Source: Sipunculus nudus
Lineage: Eukaryota; Annelida; Sipuncula; Golfingiida; Sipunculidae
Assembly: GCA_026874595.1 (NCBI GenBank)
Contig: CM049315.1
Location: forward strand, 10,744,664 to 10,808,663
Length of the DNA: 64,000 nucleotides
Direction: 5' to 3'
Each line of letters begins with the position of its first letter. Within the stretch, counting starts at the first letter, position 1. A program made the translations under genes and the position numbers. A model generated the notes under the pieces. It did not search any database. It was not told the DNA's origin and saw nothing but the letters and a program-made list of their open reading frames with translations. Positions 49,354 through 61,351 of this stretch are shown piece by piece.

Positions 49354-50136
49354 TGTTCCAAGTGCTCTTTTTATTATGTGACACGGGCGTAACCCCTGTT
49401 ATGGCGCTCGTGTCTGGCCGCGTGTTACATTCTATGTTTAATCGGTACTGGTTGAATTCTTGTTGTCGTGCTGGCTTGGGGCGAGATCACGTGTACACCA
49501 TGGTGTGTAGAGGCACGGCGATGTCTTCTAGAGAATTCCTGAAATGCGTGTTTACTGTGTAGGATCCTTATAGACTGTTCGAGAAGTGGAAAATTCTCGG
49601 CTTGGGGTGTGAACGTATATAAAGGGGCTGTTTTTTAGAACCAGAAGACAGAGAGCAGAGAAATTTCCAGCGGACGCAGAAGCGTGTTTCAGATTCTAGG
49701 ACCTTATCCGAAGAATGCGGCAATTATACATTTTCCTGGATTTTATGCATTTGGACTTCAGTTTACTTTCTGGGTTTTTGCAAGAACTTTCCACTGGACT
49801 GTCATTCTCCGGGAGTTTACATTTAAAGGACTTATCGTTGTGATGGGGTTGGTATCCAGGTACTGTGCACATACATTATTTTCTCTGTGATTGTTAACTT
49901 ACTGCTATACCGCTGTTTTACTGTATAATTGTATTGATTTAGTGTATTGTATTGTTAGGGTTGTTTTTTAAGAATAAATTATGGTTATTTGTTAACAAAA
50001 AAACACTGACTTCTTTATTCATTCCCCTAGACATTTCCCGCTGCCTAGTGTTACAGAATCTGATTTCTTTTTATCTCTGTTACAGAATTTGTGTTCATCA
50101 CGTATACGTGATCTGTTTATATTAGGTTCCGTAACA
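49354..50136 (+). repeat. 3' LTR
   Basis: Begins TGTTCCAAG and ends CCGTAACA. TATATAAA is at 49616-49623. Nearly the same length as the 5' LTR (783 against 781) with dispersed differences, so the insertion is not brand-new. Confidence 0.9.
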
Positions 50137-50168
50137 ATATATATATATATATATATATATAAATATAT

Positions 50169-50207
<39 letters not shown>

Positions 50208-50212
50208 TGCGT
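50137..50212. repeat. (TA)n and (GATA)n microsatellites
   Basis: A TA tract continues from the LTR boundary, then about ten GATA units at 50169-50208. Confidence 0.9.
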
Positions 50213-50439
50213 ATGTGCGTCTATGCTTGAAAATCACTAATGGAGGGATTTTCACGCATATAGGGTCTGCGTAAACTCAGCTGCAGGCATTTAAGGTAAT
50301 GGACTTAACATCTTTTCACGGAAGACCTTCTTGATCCAATGCACCACTATATATACGTTAAGAGTTCACGCATATATGCCTATATACATATGTATGCAAC
50401 ACAGCTTAACGCCTGCATTCGTGCATAGGTGCGTCTTCC

Positions 50440-51080
50440 CGTTCGTAACAGTGCATGTTTTTTACGCATTTTAAGCCAAATTATTCATCTCAAACCTACT
50501 CCCATTCACATGTGAATGATGAAGCTACTAAAAAGGGAATGGGCCTGTTGATTTTGGGGCCACAGAGCCAAAGATTAAGGCCACATGACTTATTCTTCAA
50601 AATGTTATGGACACATGTAAAGCTCAGTTTGTCATGTCAGACTTACTATCTTTCGTATATGGTTCACCCACTAATAAGGAAAACAGTATTGATTTTGAGG
50701 TGTAATGGTCACAGGACCCACGTCTTCTTAGAGTTTGTGTACCCATTTTTATTCATTTTCATGCCAAACCTTCAATGTTTCACACTTGGCTCCACTTTAT
50801 AAAGGTCAAAGGTCAAAGTCACAGTTCTAATTCGTTCTAACAGATTTTAGAAAAATTTTACGCCAAACCTTAACATCTCAAACCTTTCATCTGTCACATA
50901 TGAGTCACTTGCTAATAGCGGAATCTTCTTATTGATTGTGAGGTCACAAGTTCAAAGGTCGAAGGTCGCAGGACCGTCCTACTGATTTGCAAAGTGACCA
51001 GATGGATAACAGATTCATACATTCTGTCTAATTATGTCTCCGTTGGGGAGGATGCTCCATTTTGGTTGCCTTTGTTTCTA
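50440..51080. repeat. GGTCAAAGGTC-type interspersed repeat
   Basis: Repeated blocks of GGTCACAGGACC, GGTCAAAGGTCAAAGTCAC and AGGTCACAAGTTCAAAGGTC end at TCTCCGTTGGGGAGGATGC. This resembles abundant molluscan repeats with a TCTCCG...GGATGC end. No coding capacity. Confidence 0.4.
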
Positions 51081-51324
51081 CTCTATAAGTATATAAGGAA
51101 ATGCTTTCAGTTTTTGCAGATACAGTTTTATCTCTCAGTGTGACTGTCATTTGCTGCTTTCTGTTATATAGCCCGACAGTGTGATTATAGGAACTTTTGA
51201 AAAGAATTCTATACAAACAGAGAATTTAACTCTCTATATATATTTATACAATCCACAAGTTTCAGTTGGCTGCGGTCGAGAAATTAGAAGAAAACGTGTT
51301 AATGTAAAACAGCTTGTTGAATGG

Positions 51325-52152
51325 TGTTACGGAACCTAATATCAACAGATCACGTATGCGTGATGAACATAATTTTGTCAAGGAGATAAATAAATTCAGA
51401 TTCTGTAACACTAGGCAGCGTGAAATGTCTAGGTGAATGATTAAAAAAGTCAGTGACTTTTTGTTAACAAATAACTATACTTTATTCTTAAAACAACCCT
51501 AACATTACAATACACTAAATCAATACAATTACACATTATAACAGCAGTACAACATCAAATCAATACAATCACACAGTAAAATAAACAAAGTGCACAGTAC
51601 CTGGATACCACCACTGTCACAGCGATAAGTCCTTTAAAATGTATAAGCCGGACTAACAGTTAACACAAATTCTATGTAGAATTACAGTCCAATGTAAAGC
51701 TCTTGTAACAATCTCGAAAGTAAACTGAAGACCAAATAAGATTCGTCCCAAATGCAGAAGAAAATCTGAAGAAAATCTATAATTGCCGCACTTATCGGAA
51801 TAGGTCCCACAAACGGACATACACACTTCTGTGTCCGCTGGAATATTCTCTCACTCTCTGTCGGCTTTAAAACACAGCCCCCTATTTATAACGTCTCACC
51901 TCCGGCCGAGAACCTTCCATTGCTCGAACAATCTAAAGAATCAAAGAACATACTAGAACAAAGAACGCTGTGTATCTAGGGTTCAACCAATGCGGATTAA
52001 ACCGAGTTTGCAACATCCGGCCAGGCGAGGCCGCCACAACACGAGCCACGCGCGGCACGCAAACCAAACGCCAACAACACACGGAACATCCATGTGCACG
52101 ACAAAACAATCATCTGTAAGACCGCTGCACACAAAAAAAAGGGGCACCTGAA
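51325..52152 (-). mobile_element. Solo LTR, minus strand
   Basis: Reads as the reverse complement of the LTRs at 42166 and 49354 from TGTTACGGAACC (51325) to GGGGCACCTG (about 52150), with many substitutions and small indels. No internal region accompanies it, so it is a recombined or truncated relic of a related but distinct subfamily. Confidence 0.8.
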
Positions 52153-52305
52153 ATTAAGATTTACATGCAGAGCGCCTTCAAGCTCTATAGTTGTAACATA
52201 ACTATGTGCATATTTAATTTAAAGCATGGCTGTAAAAGTGCTACGCGACCATGCAGGTTTGCAGGTAGACTCATCCAGTATACGTATGTTGTGTGTTATC
52301 AGAAG

Positions 52306-52380
52306 CGGATCCGGGGGGGGGGGGGGGGATTCAGGGAAACCGGATCCCCCTTTTTCCAGCCGCACAACCTTTTTAGGGAT
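52306..52380. mobile_element. GCGGATCC foldback fragment with poly(G)
   Basis: AAGCGGATCCGGG with a 14-base G run, then CCGGATCCCCCTTTTTCC. It resembles the left half of the element at 59832-60010. Confidence 0.45.
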
Positions 52381-53640
52381 TTAAGTCCATTTTTTTCGGT
52401 CTGGAGGTTATGTTCACTATATTTGCACGGCAGTCATGCCAGTGAAGGATTTATACTGGAACGGTATTTATAACAGAAGGTACCAGCTAGTCTATGGAAA
52501 CACCCCATTAAAAAATATACTATTAACATGCAAATGTTCTGTTCTGATTTTTTTTTCAAACTGAGTGCATCTTCTCGCCTTAAAAAAACAAGAGATAATG
52601 TAATTTAAGAGATAATAAAAAAAATAACCTCTTAACATATACAATAAGTTCTGCATGGGATTCCCTTGCCACTTCCGGAAGATGTATGGTGAACATGCAG
52701 TGGTTTGTGAGCTCACAAAATAGGCTAATGTGTTTATTGGGTAAGCTTTATACCTTGACCCCCGTATGCTAATAAGTCTCAATATCCCCGTGTTTATGAA
52801 CACATCCGCATAATGTGGCCTGTTGCTCCTAATATTTGAAGATTCATGAACATTTATGACAAACCTATATTGATGTCGAAAGTTTGCCTTATTATTCGAA
52901 ATAAGCATAAAATAGGGAAAGCTTGAATTTTTGGCTTGAACGGGTATCACTATTGATGCCTAAACAATCGTTATTGTCTATTTTATTTTACTTGTGTTGT
53001 GAACCCAATACAGGTGCTTAATATTATTTTCCCATCTGTTAAATGCTTATAATAGATATTTATTGATAGATGTATTCCCGTGCCTCTCCAGGACATAATA
53101 AGGCTGATTGTAAATATATTTTTTTTTTCTTTAGTGCAGTTCATTTCGATAGCACCCTTAAGCCGGTTACATAACGTCGTTATGACCATGTCGTAAGTTA
53201 TCTGAAGGTTTTCTTCACGTCCCCATTAAGGTTATATATCTTGGTATCATAACACAGACCCCGCCAGCATCGCCAAGTATAATACACCAAGTGACCTCAC
53301 ATCCATTACCCTACCCTACAAATCAGTTTTCTAACCTCAAGGGATTTACGGCGAGTGCGTGTTTTGTGAGAGAAACATGCTCAATAAAACACTTGATCCC
53401 ATCAAAACATGTCCTGGCTCATCCAACCGGAGGCGGTCAACAGGAGCAAATCTGTGGCTGAGGAGGGCTGACAGGCCGTGTGGCTGGGCTTCTGCTTGGC
53501 TGCAGCTGTCTGAAGATTAAAGGCAACACGGCAGCCCACTCACTGTCCCAGGCACCATGGCGGCAGCTGGGTACCGAGCACGGGAGTGGGGATGTAGTAG
53601 ATAGATGTAGTAGATAAAAGAAACCTGTGTACCTGTGGAA
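52381..53640. other. Intergenic, no gene recognised
   Basis: The minus-strand frame 52492-52950 (152 codons) and that at 53437-53781 have no recognisable motifs, and I do not call them genes. Confidence 0.4.
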
Positions 53641-54059
53641 TGAAAATACGAGTTGTAATTGCCGTACGAGGTTGTTTTTGGTTATTTTTATATCATTCTC
53701 TGGAGAAGTTGGACTTTTTATTTTACGAACCAATGCGTGATTATTCTTTGCATTTGTGGTCTTGGCTTGTTCAAGTTCCATAAAACTATGAAATACGTCG
53801 ATGGTTATGTCATGACGGATGCAAACTCGGCTTATATCACTAGTAATAATTTATCTGAATTATATTTGAAAGAAAGAACTGGCTGCCGGCCATTTTAGCT
53901 TCTTCAGGCTTTCTTTGCAACTGAGGGTTAATTCTCTATATCAGTGCTACCTTGAATATCCACTGAGCCCGCAAATCAGCTTAATTCAAGTTTTGATATT
54001 CAAGTATACATTACTAAACCCCCCCCCCCAACTGGGTTGGGATTGGGGGATATTTTTGC

Positions 54060-54310
54060 TTAAAAATTCCCTAAATATCAACTGTGTTACGTCTTTCTTA
54101 TTCATTTTATTTAATAATATAGGTAACTGTTAATACGTTGTTATTCGTTTTATTTATTATTAGATAACTGTTAATGCGTTGTTATTCGTTATTTTTTTTT
54201 ATTATAGGTATCTGTTAATAGAAATAATACCTTGTTATTGATTATTTTATTTGATAATTGTTGTTATGGTACAAAAAGGTCTAACAAGTACTTCCATAAT
54301 AAGATCTAGA
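54060..54310. repeat. Degenerate ~45-55-bp minisatellite, copy 1
   Basis: Three to four units built on AACTGTTAATACGTTGTTATTCG and a T/A-rich spacer ending ATAATAGGT, then TTCCATAATAAGATCTAGATC. The same block recurs at 57718-57995. Confidence 0.75.
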
Positions 54311-55599
54311 TCATTTCTTTCTTGTTAATAGTTAATAGTTCATGAAATACAAGTCTTGCGCAAACAAATTTATGACCGGAAATGTTTCATTAACAGTTTT
54401 ATTCTGCACCAGCTATAGGAATCTGGTTTTAAGGCACCCGTGTAGAGCCATCAGCACTTGTTATGAGCACATGTTTGGTGTATACAAACACAACATATTG
54501 TAAGTTGTCGCTACCTTAAAAACAAACTGGAATAATTGACGGTGGAACAACTGGACTTTTATCACGCAACTTCTCTGAGATCAAGCTTCGGAAATAGCCG
54601 GTTTTTTTGTCTTGACCTGTCGAGAATAATGTCAGAAGGGGGGGGGGGGGGGCTGGGGGGCTAGATCATAGGTTCTATTAATTCTGACAAATGTGACATT
54701 ATTTTGCGATAAGTCTATTTTAGCGCCATCTAACAGAAACTACGTCAACTATTCGTGTAATCGATTATAATATACATGTATATCAAAATATTAAATGTAC
54801 AAGATCGGGAATATTTCACAATTTGAGATTTTCACTGTTTGATAAGGAAACCTTGCATATATGAGCTGATACATGCCAAACCCATAAAAATATCCCGTGT
54901 GTGTACCGGCCGGCGTCATTATATATACTTTTGGTCTATGACCAGGATACATGTTTATACCACGGAGTGACAATCAGCATCATAACTCCACGGTTTAACA
55001 TTCTGTCTGATTAAGCGACCATACACACGCAGACTGGTCTCTAGTAATAGGATTTATACCAGGATAATCCTGTGGACATTAATATAGTGGTGGGGAAATT
55101 AATAAACGACGGCAGGTGGTCATCTTCATGAGGCCTTCTTGAATAAGGTGACGTCATTAACATGGACCTGTAGACTCCTTCATATTTGTAAGTCAGTTTT
55201 GGTGCGCGTTTGCAATTCATTATGATCCCCAAACTTTACGTGAGATATACTGGCGTGCCATGTTTACTGAAATTGTTTCTTGATTTAAGATACAAAGTTA
55301 TTAATGCTCAGAATTAAAATAACAACGTGATTAGCCAAATTCAAGGGGGAAGTAAAGAAATAATAATGATGTCATCAGTGTTAGTTCATGTATGTGTAAA
55401 GGATATTGTTTAGCAATGTATTTTTTAAAATTGACTTAATGTTATAACCCTCCATCGGGATTACGCACTGGATGATTCTTGCACCTATATCACCTACAAG
55501 AAACTTCCTGGAGCATCTTTTGTTACATACACAGCTATTTCACCGATAACCCTGTTAAATCGAGGATAGTGATTTTTAGTCCTAACTCTAATTTCACCA

Positions 55600-56535
55600 A
55601 AAATATTAAAATTAATAATGTTACATGACTTCCCCAGAAAAACACGAAACTTTTGGGTTTAATCGTCGACTCCCGCTTAAAATGGAAGGATCATGTAGAT
55701 TATATTTACGATAAAATTATCACAAAATTAATGTCCTTTACCGACAAAGCAAGTTTCTTCATACACCAACTCTAAAACTTATATATCATTCTCTTATTCA
55801 AAACCATATTGATTACTGTATTTCTGTTTGGAGTGGATGCTCGAAAACGTACAAGTCAAAAATCCAGAGACTCCAAGATAAAGCTGCCCGTATTGTTACA
55901 AAAAACTTCTATATAAATACTTCTCCAGCATCATCAATAATTCAGTTAGGTTGGATGACCGTGGAACAGAGATATCGCTATATTTAAATCTTTTAGTTTT
56001 TTAAATGTTTATTTTGTGATGTACCTCCTACTTTTAGACATGGCCTCAAATATGCACGTAACCCATACAATACACGTCACACGACCAGTGGCAATCTTAC
56101 CATCATAAAACCGAGAACTGACAGATTTAAATCAAGCTTTCTTTACGCAGGCCCACATTAGTGGAATCAACTTCCCAATAATTTAAGACACGTAACTGAT
56201 GTTTAGCGTTTTAAACAACTATATAAATCCTGTCTATGATGATTTCCATGTTTTAAACTAAGAATTTCAGTTACTTGACCTTTATAACTGTATATTCATG
56301 ATTACATTTGTGTCTTATGCAGCAATCTATGTTTTAAATATGTGTATGTTTAGATCATTGTTTTAAACATTTTATTTATTTTCAATGACTATTTTAATAT
56401 GAGTATGCAATGTATATCTCTTTGTCAATGTATATTTCTCTGTGATATTTCCAGGACTCCATCGAACAACAGCTGAACATGCTGAATGGGCCATCCTGGT
56501 AAAATATATGTATAAAAAAATAATTAAATAAATAA
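55600..56535 (+). mobile_element. LINE (non-LTR) pol C-terminal fragment and 3' tail, dead
   Basis: Across shifting frames, KLLGLIVDSRLKWKDHVDYI (after the RT fingers/palm), a YCISVWSG-like stretch, LQDKAARI and WNQLPNNLR appear in the order expected of CR1/Jockey-type pols. Many indels and stops interrupt. It ends CCATCCTGGTAAAATATATG with an AAATAAATAAA tail, the normal 3' terminus. Confidence 0.7.
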
Positions 56536-56569
56536 ACTATACTCCTTAAATGTAACCGTCAGGCTTGAG

Positions 56570-57200
56570 CAAATTTCTAAAACACTCTTACCAAATTTGC
56601 TAATATGCCGGGGGATTTGCATCCGTGTCAGAACATAAAGAAATGTCCATGAGACATTTCATTTCAGAATGAAATGGCAATTTAAATATAATTTACACAA
56701 TACTGTTTTCCTCTTAATCCCTTGGGATTTTTTTCTAGTCCGATTCAGTCCAAATGAAACAGCACAAATAGCAACTTACCACACTGACAAATTATTCTTA
56801 AATGAAAAAAATACATCTGCGATTAAAACGAATATTTTCACACACACACACACACAAACAAGAATTAAGATGGGGTTTTGGTGTGTTCCTATATTTAAGT
56901 GGACATCTATAAAAATAGACCGCTGTGAAATAATAATTTTTACACATACGGAACTGCCGACCCCTCCGAGCTGTATAGACTGTTTTTTAAAGTCGAATGC
57001 TTACTGCTAGCTAAAGCATGTCGTTCCTTTTGTCTTTACATGCATATGTACCGTCATTATTTTGTGAATAGTTATGCTGAAAACATCATTACAGAATATA
57101 CGATATTTTATCCTCAGGATATGTCTTTGTCTTCCAAACAAGGTGGACATTGATATAATTGTTCTGCATTTAAAGGAATGTAGGCCCCGCCATGCATTGC
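56570..57200. repeat. Duplicated block, copy 1
   Basis: Shares with 58300-58840 the ordered landmarks ATATGC-GGGGATTTGC, AAATAGACC-CTGTGA, GACTGTTTTTTAAAGTCGAATGC-ACTGCT, ATATACGATAT and AAGGTGGACATT. Divergence is substantial. ORFs here (56669-57010) are not conserved as protein. Confidence 0.65.
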
Positions 57201-57717
57201 AGGGGGTGGGGGGTGGGGGGTGGATCCCTTTTGTTAGAAGTTCACAAAACGTGTTTGAAATAATTTTTCGGCCCATATTCCCAGGTTCATTTGCGTAAGT
57301 GACTGTACATTTGTGAATGTTCATTGATGACGTTTCTGAATCCTTATTGTGTTCCGGATCCAGACCAAAATTTAACCGATTTTTCAATGGCTCATTTTGA
57401 AAATGTCCTGAAAATTCCATGAAATTCCATTTATGATTTCTTCATGATTGAGTTATGTTGTATAAACAAACACGAAAGGGAATGAACGCATACCGTCCTG
57501 ACAGAGGCATTAACAAGGTGTAGTAGATATATAAAGATAAATTGTATTAGTGTACAAGTCATAGAATCGAATATGGTATTCATACCTTGACCCTATTTAT
57601 ATTAAGGGTCGTACACTTCATAAATAGCCGATTCCCAATTGCCGCCGGAAAGCAGGCGTCCTGGGAAGCTTAAATGATCGTTTGGCGACTGCAAACATAC
57701 TTTGTGTAAAGATTTCC

Positions 57718-57995
57718 TAAATATCAACTGTTTTACGTCGTTATTATTCCTTTTATTCAATATAATAGGTAAATGTTAATTAGCTGTTATTCGTTTTACT
57801 TAATAATAATTAACTTTTGATGCGTTGTTATTCTTTATTTTATTTTATTTCATTTAACTGTTAATACGTCGTTAATCATTATTTTATTCGATATAAGTTT
57901 ACTGTTAATACGTTGTTATTCATTATTTTTTTCAATAATAGGTGTTGTTGTACATAAAGGTGTATTAAATGCTTCCATAAACAAGATGTGGATCA
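57718..57995. repeat. Degenerate ~45-55-bp minisatellite, copy 2
   Basis: CCTAAATATCAACTG, then GTTAATACGTTGTTATTC units, then GTACATAAAGGT and TTCCATAAACAAGATGTGGATC, matching 54060-54310 in order. Confidence 0.75.
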
Positions 57996-58299
57996 AAGCT
58001 CTCTTGCCAAATTTGTTTATTGACTGACTGAAGATGTATTCAGCCCTACGAGCGTTCCAGTTAGAAGGGTCTTAGAATAAGCGTAGAATTTTGGTTGGAT
58101 TTGAAGACGCAGATGCCACCAAGACAAGCAGAGAGTCGTTTCAGTCACCAGCGTGCCCGGGGTAGGGGTGGGGGGGGGGGGGGGTGCAAGCAAGAGAAAA
58201 AGTTGAGGAGGCCGGACATACATCCGTTAACAGGCCCGACAGCCCAGACAATGCCTGCCAAGGACACTCGAGTTGGGATCGCCATTATCGTCATCGGCC

Positions 58300-58840
58300 A
58301 AAATTTTGTAATATGCTGGGGAATTGGCACCTGCGTTAGTGGCATTAGAACATGAAGAGATATCCATAAGAGTAAGAATTGTAATGTTACAGCACAGTGG
58401 CTCTTAGTTTCAGTGTTGCACTGAATTTCTTTTCAAGCAAAATTTTCTTGATACATGACGTTTCCTTTTTGGAGGAATTATATATTTTGGTAAAAATGAA
58501 TGTTTCACCCAAAAAAAGAATGAAAGATTATTTCGTACGTACATGCGATGCCATTGGCGGCCTCCATGCAAATATATCCAACTGGACATGTATAAATAAT
58601 ATGAAAATAGACCTCTGTGATATAACCATTATTGCATATATGGAGCAGGCCTTACGACTGAATGTATCGACTCTTTTTAAAGGTCGAATGCTCACTGCTC
58701 GCTCTCGGATCGTTATTACTGCTTAACCATCTATAGTTTCCTCATATTAAACGATTACAATGAAAACAAAATAAATATACGATATGTTTTCTTCGTGATA
58801 CTAATTATAACTTTCCATGAAGGTGGACATTAATGAATAA
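58300..58840. repeat. Duplicated block, copy 2
   Basis: Partner of 56570-57200. The open frame 58397-58726 falls here and looks incidental. Confidence 0.65.
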
Positions 58841-59385
58841 CAGGACGTAAATGGTATAGTAGTATTTACAGGTAACTTGTGGAATAGTGTGCAGAGGTAG
58901 TTGTAGATAAAGGTATCTTGTATCAGTGGAAAATGTGAATAAATCGGTCTTATCTCGTTCAGTCATCTGTCATTGTTGTCTACTTTTCATTTTTCTCATA
59001 TACTTGTATATTATGGGTTTTAATTATGTAACAGATATGTTCGATGTTACAGGCCGCATGTTTTTTTTTTTTTGTCAAAATCAATGTAACGATGAAATGT
59101 GTTAATGTAACTGTGGATATACCGGTTAATCATGCACCGTATATTTATAGATTTTCTTCGAATTAAATGAACCGTCAAAAGCTGATGACCTTTTGAACTT
59201 TCCCAAAAGATCTCTGAATATAGGTATTCTCACGCTGCACAGCCAGTTATATGAATTGCAGAGCAGATAATTGTATTTCTCATAAACTTTGACAGTTCAA
59301 TTTCTACCCGAGAAGTACATGACTTTGTGATACGACAGCTTCATTCTGACGTCATAACCTGATTGGCAAAGCCGTGACATCACGC

Positions 59386-59386
59386 G

Positions 59387-59421
<35 letters not shown>

Positions 59422-59422
59422 T
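59386..59422. repeat. (CA)n-(TA)n microsatellite
   Basis: About 11 CA units followed by about six TA units. Confidence 0.9.
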
Positions 59423-59831
59423 TAACATAAGCCATACATTTGATAAATTATCGTCTACATAAGGGTTAGGATATTACTTTACTACATAGAAATCTGACAA
59501 GAAACAAATTCTGACATTTTGAACGATTAAAACCAACAGCAGGTGCAAAAATGCTGGGACTACCTTTCTCAAGCATCAGTAAAATGAGACGAAAATAACT
59601 TTCCTATGAACTACTGCAACCATACCAATTGCGGACTGCCCATTTCCTTAAAACTGTCAACATTGACATGTGATTATAAAAAATGGCGGGAATTTTCCTA
59701 TCAATTACAACTCCTTAATCCTTTTTGAAACGATTTTGAAAATATCACATATACACACTATATCGTTATGACTAGAACTTTATAACTGTTGGATAGTTGA
59801 AATACTAATATTGAAGACACAAACACCTGTC

Positions 59832-60010
59832 AGAAGCGGATCAAGGGGGGGGGGGGGGGTCCAGGGGGTACGGAAATTTTGCGGAAACAAAATTTTGCGG
59901 CTTAGACCCCCTCCCCCTTTCCAGACCTGGGGACCTTTTTTTAGGGTTTTCATTAGTCTTCCTGGGTTGGACCCCCCCCCCTTTTCTAAGTCCTGGATCC
60001 GCCCCTGCCT
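59832..60010. mobile_element. Short foldback/MITE-like element with poly(G) and poly(C)
   Basis: The left end AGAAGCGGATCAAGG with a G run and the right end CCTGGATCCGCCCCTG are inverted. C runs sit internally at about 59970-59980. Fragments of similar ends occur at 5400, 35045 and 52306. Confidence 0.6.
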
Positions 60011-60221
60011 GTTACGTGTACATGTTTATGGTGTGTTAAATCTTACTGGTAAAGGCCATTTGATCCAAATGGATTTTGAAAGTTTCAAGATTAGTTGTTG
60101 GCTTAATTTTTTCTCTATTGAATAACAATGCAATTATATTACAATACACAGTATAAAATAAAATGTAGTATTATATACTTATAAACATTATTTATTTATT
60201 TGTTACAGTTTTTAAGGAACA

Positions 60222-60222
60222 T

Positions 60223-60253
<31 letters not shown>

Positions 60254-60262
60254 AATATATAT
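60222..60262. repeat. (TA)n microsatellite
   Basis: TA tract of about 40 bp with minor interruptions. Confidence 0.85.
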
Positions 60263-60379
60263 ATACACACAAGGAAATAGGTGATTTTATAAGAAAAATT
60301 AACTGGAATGAAATATAATAATCAGTGGCGTATCTAGGATTTGAAAATAGTCGGGAAGGGTGCAGGTCTTTCAGACCTG

Positions 60380-60380
<1 letters not shown>

Positions 60381-60435
<55 letters not shown>
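60381..60435. repeat. (TA)n microsatellite
   Basis: About 52 bp of pure TA. Confidence 0.92.
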
Positions 60436-60438
<3 letters not shown>

Positions 60439-60538
60439 GAAGTGGCATTAGAAAGATGCAAGGTCACACATAATATTGTCTGAAATATTCCAAAGAACAA
60501 CAACCCGTACATTAAAACTGCATGAAAAATGTTTCCTT

Positions 60539-60540
<2 letters not shown>

Positions 60541-60596
<56 letters not shown>
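60541..60596. repeat. (TA)n microsatellite
   Basis: About 55 bp of pure TA. Confidence 0.92.
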
Positions 60597-60598
<2 letters not shown>

Positions 60599-60960
60599 TA
60601 CATGATTGAACACATGCGTGGCAGTAAACTTGTGTCCAAATAACATATCAAATATTGTTAGGTCGTGCATAAGTATTACGATATTATTATGAAATTTGTA
60701 TGGTATCCATTTCAAGTTTGTCACTTTGTTAACCGTGGGACCCTCATCTATATATACTGCATTATTTGTACAACAGATAATAAATGCATCTATAAGTGTA
60801 GTGTTGCAATTTAATTGTATTTTTAAAGTAAAAGACAGTGCACAAATAAATGAAAGCAATGGGTTTACCATCATCTCACTGAATCTGTCAAAGGTAACTG
60901 CATATATTTTGAGTGAAGTTTCCGATAATGAACTACATAATACTGGTCTTTGGTAAATAG
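60597..60960 (-). CDS. Unrecognised open frame, minus strand
   Basis: The frame is open for over 110 codons from about 60957 down to the TA tract, past an internal ATG at 60874. The predicted product is hydrophobic early on (VNPLLSFICALSFTLKIQL) and contains CC, HDLTIFDMLFGHKF and similar non-repetitive text. I do not recognise a family and see no clear splice sites. It may be a remnant of a mobile element or chance. Confidence 0.15.
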
Positions 60961-61107
60961 ATTATTTTTGCATCAATTCATTTAGAACTGAGCCAGTTGG
61001 AATTAAGAATAATAAAGACAGTCTCACCTGTGGTTATTTAAGTACTTAAATACAAGAATATTAGAATTAAAAAAATAGTCGTAAACTGATATTTGCCGTT
61101 TGCAGGT

Positions 61108-61351
61108 TTGTACTATTGTGGAAAATGCAGTTTTCAAAAATCAAGCCTGGCCATCCAGCTCCAGTCACAGAAACTGGGCAGTTATAGAGGTGCTTTTAAT
61201 GACCCCAGAATCCAGAAACTTGAAGGTTTTATATAGTCCCTCGGGGTATTCCGAGGTGAATGTCCAAAATGAGGCATTACAAGCCTCCAGTGAAAGTTCA
61301 GATTACTTGCATGGATTGTTTAACAGTTTTGGGCCACCCGCCATGATGTAA
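61108..61351 (+). CDS. Possible orphan terminal exon, unrecognised
   Basis: TTTGCAG (ending 61107) could be a splice acceptor. The following frame is open to TAA at 61351 and reads like ordinary protein (NAVFKNQAWPSSSSHRNWA, then TPESRNLKVLYSPSGYSEV, ending FGPPAMM). No partner exons or family were identified, so this is a weak call. Confidence 0.22.

Larger units (their letters stand above)
42166..50136 (+). mobile_element. Ty3/Gypsy-type LTR retrotransposon of Gmr1-like order (gag-PR-INT-RT-RH), degenerate
   Basis: Two direct LTRs of about 782 bp flank a 6.4-kb interior. Order: primer site, gag with SCAN-like capsid segment, CCHC knuckle, DTG protease, integrase (zinc-binding, DDE core, GPY-like C terminus), then reverse transcriptase and RNase H. 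Integrase before RT is unusual for Ty3/Gypsy and characteristic of the Gmr1 lineage, which also has SCAN-like gag. The coding region is broken by an in-frame stop in gag, a shift before the knuckle, a shift and stop in integrase, and further shifts in RT/RNase H. It lies in TA repeats, so the target duplication cannot be told. It cannot move by itself. Confidence 0.88.

Noticed and set aside
52492-52950. 152-codon minus-strand frame
   Set aside because: No motif, no codon pattern I could recognise and no splice context; likely chance.
56669-57010. Frame in the duplicated block, and its counterpart 58397-58726
   Set aside because: The duplicated copies do not conserve the protein, which argues against coding.
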